Of a DNA stretch of 58,317 bases, positions 43,646 to 52,741 are shown in pieces. The notes beneath the pieces are model-generated. The model made no database searches. It was not told the DNA's origin and worked only from the letters and a program-made list of their open reading frames with translations. A program made the position numbers and the translations under genes. Source of the DNA: JARYGU01 sp033795365 (GTDB lineage: Bacteria > Pseudomonadota > Alphaproteobacteria > Rhizobiales > Rhizobiaceae); assembly GCA_033795365.1 (NCBI GenBank), contig JARYGU010000028.1, forward strand, positions 1 through 58,317, in the 5' to 3' direction. Numbering within the stretch: position 1 is the stretch's first letter; every line of letters starts with the position of its first letter.

Positions 43646-44820
43646 TTGGCGACGAGTTCGCTTGCCTTTCGCCGGGCTTCCGCATCGCCGGCGAAAACCG
43701 CCTCGATATCGTCCGCAGCGGGATGGGAGGCCATGTCGTCCATCACCTTTTCGGCAATGTCCGCCATGTCGAGAAAACCGATCCGCCCGTCGACAAAGGC
43801 ATGGAACGCGACCTCTTCCGCCGCATTCATGATTGCGCCCTGCAGCCCGCCCCGTTCCAGCGCCACGCGCGCAAGCCTCAAGGCGGGGAAACGCTCCTCG
43901 TCCGGCGGCTCGAAATCGAGCCGCGCGAGCTTCGTGAAATCGAGCCGTTCCACGTCCAGCCTGGACCTTTGAGGATAGGTGAGCGCGTAGCCGATCGCCG
44001 TGCGCATATCCGGGCAGCCGAGCTGTGCGAGGACCGAGCCGTCGGAGTAGCCGACCATCGAATGGATGACCGACTGAGGATGAACGACCACTTCGATCTG
44101 GTCGGGCCGGACATCGAAGAGATGCCGGGCCTCGATCATTTCCAGCGCCTTGTTGAACATGGATGCGCTGCCGATGGAGATCTTCAGGCCCATCGACCAG
44201 TTCGGGTGTGCGCGGGCGACCGCTGCCGTGACGCCCGCCATCTGCTCGCGCGTCCAGGTGCGGAACGGCCCGCCCGAAGCGGTGAGCACGATGCGCTCGA
44301 CCGCATGGCGTTGATCCTCCTCCAGTGCCTGGAAGATGGCGCTGTGTTCGCTGTCGACCGGGATCAGGCGCCCCCCGCCTTCCTCGACCGCTCGAACGAA
44401 GAATGCGCCCGCCGAAACGAGACATTCCTTGTTGGCGAGCGCGATGTCGGCGCCTCGTTTTGCCGCGGCAAGCGTCGGCGCGAGCCCCGCCGTTCCGACG
44501 ATCGCCGCCATGACCCAGTCCGCATCCGCCGACGCCGCTTCCACGAGGGCGTCCCGGCCCGCCGCCGCTGCGATCCCGCTGCCCGAAAGCGCCTGCTTCA
44601 GTTCGCCGTAACGGTTTTCGTCGGCGGTGACGGCGAGGCGGGCGCCACATGCACGCGCCTGCTCAGCCAGCAACTCCACGTTGCCGTTTCCGGTAAGCGC
44701 CGCGATTTCGAACCGTTCCCGTCCGCCGAGCTGCGCGATGACGTCGAGCGTGCTCGTGCCTATGGAACCAGTGGAGCCAAGGATAGTTATGCGGCGTTCT
44801 TTCGCTTCGCCGGGAGCCAT
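43627..44820 (-). CDS. dxr: 1-deoxy-D-xylulose 5-phosphate reductoisomerase Dxr
   Basis: A 397-residue NADPH-dependent enzyme forming 2-C-methyl-D-erythritol 4-phosphate, the committed step of non-mevalonate isoprenoid synthesis. Recognisable parts are the NADPH motif ILGSTGSIGTSTLDV, ALANKECLVSAG, the substrate/metal-binding IPVDSEHSAIFQ, and HPNWSMGLKISIGSASMFNK. The start at 44820 (MAPGEAKE) matches the family; an upstream ATG at 44877 adds 19 residues with no support. It is not in the usual uppS-cdsA-dxr cluster here but alone, convergent with hemA. Confidence 0.95.
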   Translation of the reverse strand: MAPGEAKERRITILGSTGSIGTSTLDVIAQLGGRERFEIAALTGNGNVELLAEQARACGARLAVTADENRYGELKQALSGSGIAAAAGRDALVEAASADADWVMAAIVGTAGLAPTLAAAKRGADIALANKECLVSAGAFFVRAVEEGGGRLIPVDSEHSAIFQALEEDQRHAVERIVLTASGGPFRTWTREQMAGVTAAVARAHPNWSMGLKISIGSASMFNKALEMIEARHLFDVRPDQIEVVVHPQSVIHSMVGYSDGSVLAQLGCPDMRTAIGYALTYPQRSRLDVERLDFTKLARLDFEPPDEERFPALRLARVALERGGLQGAIMNAAEEVAFHAFVDGRIGFLDMADIAEKVMDDMASHPAADDIEAVFAGDAEARRKASELVAKMEMAA

Positions 44821-45000
44821 GGGTGATTTCCGCGATTTTTCTTTTTCTGTTCTCAGTGGCTGTACAGCCGAATGCAAGACGCAACAAGACGTCCGCGGAA
44901 TTTACCGATGCCGGCGGCGCAATGTCGCCATGTCTTGCATCCATAGCTTGACCTTTGCGCCGTAGCGGCCATAACGTCCGGCAGGCGGTTCGACCGCAAC

Positions 45001-45735
45001 ATGCGATTGGAGATTTCTGTGCGGATTCCGGTTTCTGCCATTACCGTTGCCTTCGTTTGCCTTCAGCCGCTTTCCCCGGCGCTGGCAGTCGATCCCGTCC
45101 CCCCGGGGCTGGGCGGCGCATGGCTTGCCGAAGACATCAACGGCGGCGGCGTCATGGACAATCTGCAGACGACGCTGGAGATACGCCCCGACGGCAGCTA
45201 TGGCGGCAATGGCGGCTGCAACACCTATCGCGGCAATCTGAAGGTGGAGAACGGGGGCATCACATTTGCGCCTGCCGCGGCCACGCGCAAGATGTGCGCG
45301 CCCGCCGTCATGGACCAGGAGCAGAAGTTCTTCGACGCCCTCGGCACCGTGAAATCCTGGCGGCTCGAAAACGGCGTCCTGCACCTTTCCGACAAGGACG
45401 GAGGCCATGCGCTTCGCCTTTCCACCCTGCCGAACGGCACCGACGTCGTCATAAGGCTTCCCGGCCAGCCCGTCGCCGTCGACAGAAGGACGATCACCTA
45501 CCAGTGCGACGGAGACATGCGGGTCGGCGTCGAATATATCAACGCCCGCCCGATCGCGCTGGCCGTAATGACCTTCGGCCAGGACGTGGTGGTCGCATCC
45601 AATGTGATCGCGGGTTCCGGCGCGAAATATGCCGGCGGCCAATACGAGTGGTGGACGAAAGGGCCCGAGGCCATTCTCTCCGACCTGTCGAAACCCGTGG
45701 CGGAACGCGACGTCAGCTGCCGACCGGCAGGTTGA
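45001..45735 (+). CDS. Periplasmic META-MliC two-domain protein
   Basis: A 244-residue exported protein. After a signal peptide (to about ALA, residue 29) come two domains. The first is META/HslJ-like (LGGAWLAEDINGGGVMDN to the NGGCNTYRGNL motif, with RKMCAP and the repeated acid-rich turn). The second, from about residue 165, is MliC-like (ITYQCDGDMRVGVEYIN to WWTKGPEAIL), the fold of C-type lysozyme inhibitors. The combination suggests a cell-envelope stress or host-defence role. It is divergent from dxr. Domain calls are by eye. Confidence 0.75.
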   Translation: MRLEISVRIPVSAITVAFVCLQPLSPALAVDPVPPGLGGAWLAEDINGGGVMDNLQTTLEIRPDGSYGGNGGCNTYRGNLKVENGGITFAPAAATRKMCAPAVMDQEQKFFDALGTVKSWRLENGVLHLSDKDGGHALRLSTLPNGTDVVIRLPGQPVAVDRRTITYQCDGDMRVGVEYINARPIALAVMTFGQDVVVASNVIAGSGAKYAGGQYEWWTKGPEAILSDLSKPVAERDVSCRPAG

Positions 45736-45805
45736 GCGCTGACAGGAAACGATCCGGCCGCTATCATGCCGCACTTCCATGCTTCGTCGTTGATCGGGTA
45801 AGAAC

Positions 45806-46186
45806 GTGATCACTTTCCGCGTTGGACAGAAGGTCGTCTGTGTCGACGACCGTTTCAGGAACGTCTCCATCGACCAGGGCATCCGCAAGGGGGCCATCTA
45901 TACGGTGCGTTGGGTCGGGCATTACCGGCACTATGTCGACGGGGACTTCTACGGCATCAAGCTGATGGAGCTCCATCGCGGCAACGACGACGGGCCGGAG
46001 GGCTACGGCGCCGCCGACATGCCTTTCCGGGCCAGCCGTTTCCGTCCGCTCGTACGCGACCGTATCCGGGATATGCTCGGCATCAAGGCGCCCCAGCCAA
46101 AAATCGAGGCACGCCCTTCCGCGATTCCGAAGGTGCGCCCGAAGCAGCCGGAAACCGTCCCGGAGCGCGAGAAGGAGGAGGTCTGA
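45806..46186 (+). CDS. Conserved small hypothetical protein
   Basis: A 126-residue protein starting with GTG and a weak ribosome site. The N-terminal half (FRVGQKVVCVDD...IRKGAIYTVRWVG) looks like a small beta-barrel (SH3/KOW-like). The C-terminal half is Lys/Pro/Glu-rich and probably disordered. Similar short proteins are common in rhizobia, some with phage relatives; function unknown. It ends 11 bases from the convergent Crp/Fnr gene. Confidence 0.65.
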   Translation: MITFRVGQKVVCVDDRFRNVSIDQGIRKGAIYTVRWVGHYRHYVDGDFYGIKLMELHRGNDDGPEGYGAADMPFRASRFRPLVRDRIRDMLGIKAPQPKIEARPSAIPKVRPKQPETVPEREKEEV

Positions 46187-46197
46187 GGGCGCTGCCC

Positions 46198-46986
46198 TCA
46201 ACGGGCTTCGACGTGCTGCGTGAGATAGGTCGGGTCGAACTGCGCAAGGGCCTTCAGCCGCGGCCAGTCCAGGATCGTGATCGTCTGGTTGAGCCAGGTC
46301 AGAAGCTCGTCCCGGCGCAGCATCTGCAAGGTCTTGTTGAGATGGACCACGGAGATGCCGAGAACATCCGCAAGCTCGATCTGGGTCAGCGGAAAATGGA
46401 AGCTGTAGCCCGCGGTCCGCTTGACGGCACGCAGCCGGACATAGAGCTCGCAGACCAGATGCGCGAGATGCGCCTTCTTCGAGCGGCGCCCCATCGCCAC
46501 GATCCATTCGCGATGGATGGCTCCGTCGACCAGCGTATCCAGCCAGAGCAGGCGGGCAAGATGCGGCTGGGTCTCGGTCAGTTCCTTGAGCGCGCTGTGA
46601 TCGGCGAATGCGACGTGACAGGGCGACATCGCCACAATGCCATGATCCATCGTTTTCAGAAGGAAAGCGTGGAGATCGACGAAATCGCCGGCAATGTGAA
46701 GCGCGGTTATCTGCCGGGTTCCGTCGGCCAGGAACTTGTAGCGGGCTGCAAAGCCGTCGACGAGAAGCGTGCTGTAAGTCGGGCGGGCTCCTTCCGAAAC
46801 GATATCCTCATCGACCATGAACCGCCGGTCGCGCGAGATTATTTTCCTGAGAAGCGCCTGTTCCTCATCCGTCACGACATCACGATTTTGGAGATTTAAG
46901 AGCAGCGATTCTATCAATTCAGTGACCCGCCAACCGGAATTACGCAGTGTCGCGTAACCCAAGACGGAGGTGGGCTCATTTAACAT
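46198..46986 (-). CDS. Crp/Fnr-family transcriptional regulator
   Basis: About 262 residues: an N-terminal cyclic-nucleotide-binding-like domain (VSEGARPTYSTLLVDGFAARYKFLADGTRQI, HIAGDFVDLHAF) and a C-terminal winged helix (LTQIELADVLGISVVHLNKTLQMLRRDELL). There is no N-terminal Cys cluster, so it is not an oxygen-sensing Fnr. The start could be the ATG at 46986 or a GTG at 46992; neither has a clear ribosome site. The ligand and targets are unknown. Confidence 0.85.
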   Translation of the reverse strand: MLNEPTSVLGYATLRNSGWRVTELIESLLLNLQNRDVVTDEEQALLRKIISRDRRFMVDEDIVSEGARPTYSTLLVDGFAARYKFLADGTRQITALHIAGDFVDLHAFLLKTMDHGIVAMSPCHVAFADHSALKELTETQPHLARLLWLDTLVDGAIHREWIVAMGRRSKKAHLAHLVCELYVRLRAVKRTAGYSFHFPLTQIELADVLGISVVHLNKTLQMLRRDELLTWLNQTITILDWPRLKALAQFDPTYLTQHVEAR

Positions 46987-47201
46987 TGACACACTGGGCG
47001 CCGAATCTCCTTGTTTTCAGGAACAAATTTCGCTTCCCCCTTCCCGGATGGAGAAACGGGTGAAGCGCATGGCATGAATATCCGAGCGTGAGGGCTACCC
47101 CGAAAAGCTCTTCGGCGCGCAGGAAAGCGGGAAAAGGATAGTTTTCTTGTCTCAGCCGGCAAATGCGGTCCATGCGCAAAGCAGACGGGAAAAGACATCG
47201 A

Positions 47202-47278
47202 TGGTGATCCCGGCGCGATTCGAACGCGCGACCCCCAGATTAGGAATCTGATGCTCTATCCTGCTGAGCTACGGGACC
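47202..47278 (-). tRNA. tRNA-Arg (anticodon CCT)
   Basis: A 77-nt cloverleaf on the minus strand with encoded CCA. The acceptor GGTCCCG pairs with CGGGATC (one G-U). The D-arm contains GCTC-AGC and AGGATAGAGC, the T-arm GGTTC-type GCGCGTTCGAATCGCGC. The anticodon arm TCAGA-TTCCTAA-TCTGG gives anticodon CCT, reading AGG. No integrase or att repeat is seen beside it. Confidence 0.95.
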
Positions 47279-47342
47279 ACTGAAAGCACCCATACAAAAG
47301 CTCGCCCCGCAAGCCAAGTGGTTTTCGCGCGCTTTATCCGGG

Positions 47343-48512
47343 TCAGCCCGCGGAGAGGCGGCTTTCGGCGAGCCGCACCCAATAGCTCACACCATGGGGG
47401 ATCACGTCGTCGTTGAAGTCGTAGGCAGGATGATGCAGACCCGCAGTGTCGCCATTGCCGATGAAGATGAACGCACCCGGCCGCGACAGCAGCATATAGG
47501 AGAAATCCTCGCCGCCCATCATCGGGTCGACCCCGGCCGCGACATTCGCCGCGCCTGCGATATCCGTGGCGGCGGAAACCGCATGGCCGGTTTCTTCCGG
47601 GTGGTTGACCGTGACCGGGTAGTTGCGGTGATAGGCGACAGCGACCTGCGCACCGGCAGCGGAGGCGATCCCGCCGCAAATCTGCCGGATGCGCGCCTCG
47701 GCTTCCTGCCGAAGCTCCTCGTTCAGGGTGCGCACCGTCCCTGCGAGTTGGGCCTGCTCCGGAATGACATTGTGGGCGAAGCCGGCGTTGAACTTCGTCA
47801 CCGAGACGACGAGAGAGGAGATCGGATCCGCGGCGCGCGAAACGATCGTCTGGAGCGCGCCGACGATCTGCGAACCGACGACGATCGGATCCACCGTCTT
47901 GTGCGGCAGCGCCGCGTGCCCGCCGCGGCCGGTTATCGAAATGGTGAACTCGTCCGTGGCTGCCATGATCGGGCCGGGGCGGGTGCCGAACTGCCCGACG
48001 GGCATGCCCGGGAGATTGTGCATTCCGTAGACCTCCGCGATGCGGAAGCGCTCCATCATGCCGTCCTTGACCATCTCGTTGCCGCCGCCGCCGCCCTCCT
48101 CCGCCGGCTGGAAGATCACGGCAACGTTACCGTCGAAATTGCGCGTTTCGGCGAGATACTTTGCCGCGCCGAGCAGCATCGCCGTGTGGCCGTCATGGCC
48201 GCAGGCATGCATCTTGCCGCTGACGGTCGAGGCCCACGGCTTGCCGCTCGTCTCCGTCATCGGCAGGGCGTCCATATCGGCCCGAAGGCCGACCGTCTTA
48301 CCGTCGCGGCGCCCGCGGATAAGGCCCACGACTCCGGTTCTGCCGATACCGGTCACGACCTCGTCCACACCGAACTCGCGCAGCTTCTCCGCAACGAACG
48401 CCGCCGTCTTCTCCACCGCGAACAACAGCTCGGGCTGACGGTGAATCTGCCTGCGCCACTGCGTTATTTCGTCCTGAAGCTCGGCGGCGCGGTTGAGAAT
48501 CGGCATCAGCAT
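47343..48512 (-). CDS. M20-family amidohydrolase (hippurate hydrolase-like)
   Basis: A 389-residue peptidase of family M20D that removes acyl groups from amino acids (hippurate or N-acyl amino acids). The metal ligands are in MHACGHDGH, PAEEGGGG and the C-terminal PMMGGEDFSYML; RADMDALPM is the family hallmark. It lies directly downstream of tRNA-Arg (64 bases from its 5' end) and is divergent from the D,D-carboxypeptidase gene. The exact substrate cannot be told from sequence. Confidence 0.88.
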   Translation of the reverse strand: MLMPILNRAAELQDEITQWRRQIHRQPELLFAVEKTAAFVAEKLREFGVDEVVTGIGRTGVVGLIRGRRDGKTVGLRADMDALPMTETSGKPWASTVSGKMHACGHDGHTAMLLGAAKYLAETRNFDGNVAVIFQPAEEGGGGGNEMVKDGMMERFRIAEVYGMHNLPGMPVGQFGTRPGPIMAATDEFTISITGRGGHAALPHKTVDPIVVGSQIVGALQTIVSRAADPISSLVVSVTKFNAGFAHNVIPEQAQLAGTVRTLNEELRQEAEARIRQICGGIASAAGAQVAVAYHRNYPVTVNHPEETGHAVSAATDIAGAANVAAGVDPMMGGEDFSYMLLSRPGAFIFIGNGDTAGLHHPAYDFNDDVIPHGVSYWVRLAESRLSAG

Positions 48513-48637
48513 GTCCTGTCGTTGTTGCAGCCGGAAAAAGCCGGCGTAAAATCATCGATGGCTTTGCCATCACGCTGCCATATAGGTTAAATAGGGCGAC
48601 GGCTCGTTACAACCACACATTTCCAGAGGACACAGGC

Positions 48638-49762
48638 TTGCAGATGACTGGAAGATCCACGCGCCGGAGTGCGGCATTCTTTGGAATCGCAGCTGCTCTT
48701 GCCACTTCGCTTTTCGCGAACACCGCCGCGGCCGACCAGGGCCCGCGCATGCTGGTGGACGTGAATACGCTGAAGGTTCTCGATCATCGCGACGCCTTCC
48801 AGAAATGGTACCCCGCCTCGCTGACCAAGCTGATGACGGCCTATACGGTCTTTCGGGCGATCAAGGCCGGCGAGGTGACGCTGGAAAGCCCAGTCGTGAT
48901 GAGCAAGCGCGCCGCCGCCGAGCCGCCGAGCAAGATGTATTTCAAGCCCGGGCAAGCGATGACGCTCGACAGCGCCCTGAAGATCATCATGATCAAATCG
49001 GCCAATGACGTGGCGGTCGCCATCGGCGAATCGATCTCAGGATCGGAAGAGGCCTTCGTCGCCCGCATGAATGCCGAAGCCGCCCGCATCGGCATGAGCT
49101 CGTCGAATTTCATCAATGCGAACGGACTGCCCGGCAAGGGACAGTACACCACCGCCCGCGACCTCGCAGTCCTCGCGGTCACGCTGAAGCGCGAGTTCCC
49201 CGAATATGCCCCCTATTTCGGTCTCGAAGGCTTCACGACGGGCAAGAGGGAATATCCGAACTACAACATGCTGATCGGCCGCTTCGACGGAGCCGACGGC
49301 ATGAAGACCGGCTTCATCTGCGCCTCCGGTTTCAACCAGGTTTCTTCCGCCACCCGCAACGGCCGCAGCGTCGTTTCGGTCGTGCTCGGCGAGGGAAGCC
49401 TCGGCGCGCGCGCCGACGAATCGGCCAATCTGCTGCAGAAGGGATTGACGACCTCCGGCTTCGGGGCGCCGACGCTCGGCCAATTGCGGCCCTATGGCGA
49501 GACGCGCGAAATCGTTGCGGACATTTCCGAGGAGATCTGCTCCAAGCACGCCGCCAAGGTGCGCAGCGAAGGGCGTGACGAGGCCGGACGCCAGAAACTG
49601 CTTTCGCCCTATATTCGCGAGCTCGACCGGCCGCTGAAGCTCGTCTATGCGGGCCTGATCGGCGGCGGTGCGGTCAAGGCCCAGCCGAACGAGCAGGCTG
49701 CCATCGGCGATGCCGGCGAGATCGTCAACATCCCGATCCCGATCCCTCGCCCCAGCTTCTGA
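48638..49762 (+). CDS. dac: D-alanyl-D-alanine carboxypeptidase (PBP5/6 family)
   Basis: A 374-residue exported penicillin-binding protein trimming the terminal D-Ala of peptidoglycan peptides. After a signal peptide (cleaved near AAA-DQ) it carries the SxxK motif SLTK, SAN and KTG of the S11 family, plus a C-terminal domain. The annotated start is TTG at 48638 (AGAGGA 7 bases upstream); an ATG two codons later is possible. Just 13 bases separate it from the COG0523 GTPase, which suggests one operon. Confidence 0.93.
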   Translation: MQMTGRSTRRSAAFFGIAAALATSLFANTAAADQGPRMLVDVNTLKVLDHRDAFQKWYPASLTKLMTAYTVFRAIKAGEVTLESPVVMSKRAAAEPPSKMYFKPGQAMTLDSALKIIMIKSANDVAVAIGESISGSEEAFVARMNAEAARIGMSSSNFINANGLPGKGQYTTARDLAVLAVTLKREFPEYAPYFGLEGFTTGKREYPNYNMLIGRFDGADGMKTGFICASGFNQVSSATRNGRSVVSVVLGEGSLGARADESANLLQKGLTTSGFGAPTLGQLRPYGETREIVADISEEICSKHAAKVRSEGRDEAGRQKLLSPYIRELDRPLKLVYAGLIGGGAVKAQPNEQAAIGDAGEIVNIPIPIPRPSF

Positions 49763-49775
49763 CAGGAAATCGACG

Positions 49776-50951
49776 ATGTCCATTGCCGAGCGCCGCGTGC
49801 CGGTATCCGTGCTGACCGGGTTCCTGGGTGCCGGCAAGACGACCCTGCTCAACCGCCTCCTGAAGGATCCGTCACTGACGGACACGGCCGTCATCATCAA
49901 CGAATTCGGCGAGGTCGGCATCGATCATCTGCTGGTGGAGCAATCGAGCGACGGCATCATCGAGCTTTCGGACGGCTGCCTTTGCTGCACCATCCGCGGC
50001 GAGCTCGTCGATACGCTCGCCGATCTGATGGACCGTATGCAGACCGGGCGAATCCGCCCGCTGAAGCGCATCGTCATCGAGACGACCGGCCTCGCCGATC
50101 CCGCTCCGGTGCTTCAGGCGATCATGGGCAATCCGGTGATCGCGCATTCCTTCCGGCTCGACGGCGTGGTCACGGTCGTGGACGCGGCAAATGGTCTTTC
50201 GACGCTTGCGCATCATCCGGAAGCAGTCAAGCAGGCTGCGGTGGCCGACCGGCTGGTGATCACCAAGACCACGCTTGCCGGCGCGGATAGGACCGAGGCC
50301 TTGAAGCGCGAACTGGTGCTGCTCAATCCGCGGACATCCATCATCGAGGCGGACGACGGACAGGCCGCCGGTGCGTCGCTCCTCGCCTGCGGCCTGTACG
50401 ATCCGGACACGAAGATAGCGGACGTCCGGCGCTGGCTGAACGAGGAAAAAGCATCCGGGCATCACCATGACCACCATCACGGTCATGATCATGGCGAGGA
50501 CCGCGGCCATCACGCTCGCCACGATCACGGTCACCATTCGCCCCACCAGCACTCCCATGATGTGACGCGGCACGACGCGACGATCCGCTCGTTCAGCATC
50601 ATGCATGATCGGCCGATCGATCCGATCGCGCTCGACATGTTCATCGATCTCCTGCGTTCGGCCCACGGCGAGAAGCTGCTGCGCATAAAGGCGATCGTCG
50701 CGGTTTCGAACAATCCCGACCGGCCGGTGATCCTGCACGGCGTGCAATCGGTCTTTCATCCGCCGGAAAGGCTGGCGGCCTGGCCCGACCCAGCGGACAG
50801 GCGCACGCGAATGGTGCTAATCACCAAGGACCTTCCGGAAGCCTTCGTGCGCGATCTCTTCGACGCATTTACCGGAACGCCGCGCGTGGACCGGCCGGAT
50901 CGGGCCGCGCTGGAGGAGAACCCCCTCTCGGTTCCGGGCCTGCGGATGTAG
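49776..50951 (+). CDS. COG0523 (CobW/ZNG1-like) GTPase, putative zinc chaperone
   Basis: A 391-residue G3E GTPase. Walker A is GFLGAGKTTLLN, the metal-binding motif is CLCC, and the switch region includes ETTGLADPAP. Between the G domain and the C-terminal CobW domain is a dense histidine loop (about residues 229-270, HHHDHHHGHDHG and further His) that can bind zinc. COG0523 proteins deliver metal to client enzymes, often under zinc limitation. Its location after dac hints at a client or a shared control, but none is shown. Confidence 0.9.
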   Translation: MSIAERRVPVSVLTGFLGAGKTTLLNRLLKDPSLTDTAVIINEFGEVGIDHLLVEQSSDGIIELSDGCLCCTIRGELVDTLADLMDRMQTGRIRPLKRIVIETTGLADPAPVLQAIMGNPVIAHSFRLDGVVTVVDAANGLSTLAHHPEAVKQAAVADRLVITKTTLAGADRTEALKRELVLLNPRTSIIEADDGQAAGASLLACGLYDPDTKIADVRRWLNEEKASGHHHDHHHGHDHGEDRGHHARHDHGHHSPHQHSHDVTRHDATIRSFSIMHDRPIDPIALDMFIDLLRSAHGEKLLRIKAIVAVSNNPDRPVILHGVQSVFHPPERLAAWPDPADRRTRMVLITKDLPEAFVRDLFDAFTGTPRVDRPDRAALEENPLSVPGLRM

Positions 50952-50957
50952 ACCGGA

Positions 50958-51200
50958 TCAAAGCTTCTTTCGAATGAGGAAGCGATGGCCGGCATCCATC
51001 CGCTCGTTCGCTTCGAGGCGGTGCCCGTTCTCGTGGCAGAAATGGGGGATGTCGATCACCGCAAGCGGATCCGTGGTCTCGACCCACAACGCCGCCCCGG
51101 CGGGCATCGTCTCAAGACGCTTGCTGGTCTTCAGTACCGGCAGGGGACATTTAAGCCCCTTCAGATCGTAGACCTCCGACAATTCGGACGGAACGGTCAT
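50958..51200 (-). CDS. tusA: TusA-family sulfurtransferase
   Basis: An 80-residue sulfur carrier with the family motif C-P-x-P in LKCPLPVL, so Cys18 is the persulfide acceptor. TusA proteins pass sulfur to tRNA modification or molybdenum-cofactor enzymes. Its ATG overlaps the stop of the lipoprotein gene upstream by 4 bases. It ends 6 bases from the convergent COG0523 gene. Confidence 0.88.
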   Translation of the reverse strand: MTVPSELSEVYDLKGLKCPLPVLKTSKRLETMPAGAALWVETTDPLAVIDIPHFCHENGHRLEANERMDAGHRFLIRKKL

Positions 51201-52741
51201 TTCTCCCAGAACTTCCAGAAGGGTTTCTTGCCGGACGGCGCCGTCCCGCCTTGAGCCACGACATCGGGCGGAGTTTCCACCGCTGCGTCCGCACTGTTGC
51301 CCGCTCCACCGGCCTGGCCGGCATTTGCGGCCTGCAGTGCCGGATATGGGGCGGCTTCGGCTGGGACCGGCGGCCTCTGCGCTACGGCTGCCGCTTCCTC
51401 GGCAGCGAGACTCCGCGTCGCGATTTCCTGATTGCCGGCATTTTCCTGCCGGACTTCAGGAGCCGGCATGGCGGTTTCCGCCTGAAGCGCCGTGTCCTTC
51501 GACCAGAACTTCCAGAATGGCTTTCGATCGGTCTTCTCGACCGCAACGAAGGCCGTGGCCGAGCCCGGATTTTCCGTCGGGACGGGCGGCCCGCCCGCAG
51601 GCTTTTCCGCCTTCGCGGCAGCAACATCCGCCGCGAGGTTCTCGGCTTCCGCTATCTTCCTGGCTTCCTCGGCCTGCCTGGCTTTCTCCGCCATCTCGAT
51701 CTTGCGCTGGGCTTCCTGCTCGGCCTTCCTTTTCGCCGCCTCGATCTCGCGCAGCGACATCAATTTGCCGGCGTCAATCGAATTTCCCGTCGGCGCATAG
51801 GCGAGTTCACGTCCCTTGCGCTGCTCCGCGACGATCGCCTTGCGTTGCGCCTCGCTCGGCTCGAGCCATACCTTGCCCTCGTATTTCTTCATCGCCTTGC
51901 GGTATTCCATGGCGTAGGTCTTCTCGTAGGAAGAAAGCGCCATCTGGAGCGAGGCGGGCGTCGTCATGGCGGGGCATGCGCCGGCGGGCGAGAAACTTCC
52001 GTTTTCAGTCTGCTGGTTGAAGACATATTTCTTCTCGCAGACATTGACCACTGGCGGACGCTTGGTCAGTTCGAAGTGATCGTAGCCGACCTTCAGCATC
52101 TTCCAGAATTCGATGTTCGGATTGTCGCGATGACGGGCCATGTTCTCCGCGGTCATGCGGAAGGGTAGCGACTGAAGCTGGATCATCTCCTGTCCGCCCT
52201 TGAAGGCATCCCGCGCGAACGCGAAGATCTCGATCATCTGCTCATCGGTCATCGAGTAACAGCCGGACGACGAGCATGCGCCGTGGATCATCAGATTGCT
52301 GCCGGAGCGGCTGTTCGCCCGGTCATAGTTGTTCGGAAATCCGGTGTTGATGGCGAGATAGTAGCTGGAGTTCGGATTGAGGTGATGACGCGACAGTGGA
52401 TAGAAGCCCTCCGGCGCCTGCCGGTCGCCTTCCTTGACCTTAGGCCCGAGCTTGCCCGACCAGGCGCAGACCTTATAGCTCTTCACCAACTGGTAGCGGT
52501 TCGCCCGATTGGCCTTCCAGACTTCCAGCGTGCCTTCTTCCTTGAAGATGCGGATCATGATCGGCGCGTTGCGATCGATGTTCATCGACGCCATCTTGGT
52601 CAGCAGACTGCCCGAAAGCTGGTACTCGGTCTTGTTGGAGACCTTTTTGATATCGACGGCGGCCGTATCCAAAGCGTCGTTCGTGCAGCCGGAAACGGCT
52701 ATGGCCATGAGGGAAACAGCGACAAGAACTTTAAGGCGCAT
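51197..52741 (-). CDS. YafK-like L,D-transpeptidase-fold lipoprotein with a twin FWKFW tail
   Basis: A 514-residue lipoprotein. The start at 52741 (MRLKVLVAVSL) gives a signal peptide with lipobox VSGC. The YkuD catalytic domain follows (about residues 45-260) with the His/Cys signature IHGACSSSGCYSMTDEQ, closest to E. coli YafK/DpaA, which cleaves the Lpp-peptidoglycan link. The second half is unusual: a Lys/Glu/Ala coiled coil, then a Pro/Ala/Gln-rich linker, with two copies of KPFWKFW, one internal (codons 51498-51527) and one at the very end (51200-51229). It overlaps tusA by 4 bases. It might act as transpeptidase or as a hydrolase. Confidence 0.88.
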   Translation of the reverse strand: MRLKVLVAVSLMAIAVSGCTNDALDTAAVDIKKVSNKTEYQLSGSLLTKMASMNIDRNAPIMIRIFKEEGTLEVWKANRANRYQLVKSYKVCAWSGKLGPKVKEGDRQAPEGFYPLSRHHLNPNSSYYLAINTGFPNNYDRANSRSGSNLMIHGACSSSGCYSMTDEQMIEIFAFARDAFKGGQEMIQLQSLPFRMTAENMARHRDNPNIEFWKMLKVGYDHFELTKRPPVVNVCEKKYVFNQQTENGSFSPAGACPAMTTPASLQMALSSYEKTYAMEYRKAMKKYEGKVWLEPSEAQRKAIVAEQRKGRELAYAPTGNSIDAGKLMSLREIEAAKRKAEQEAQRKIEMAEKARQAEEARKIAEAENLAADVAAAKAEKPAGGPPVPTENPGSATAFVAVEKTDRKPFWKFWSKDTALQAETAMPAPEVRQENAGNQEIATRSLAAEEAAAVAQRPPVPAEAAPYPALQAANAGQAGGAGNSADAAVETPPDVVAQGGTAPSGKKPFWKFWEK

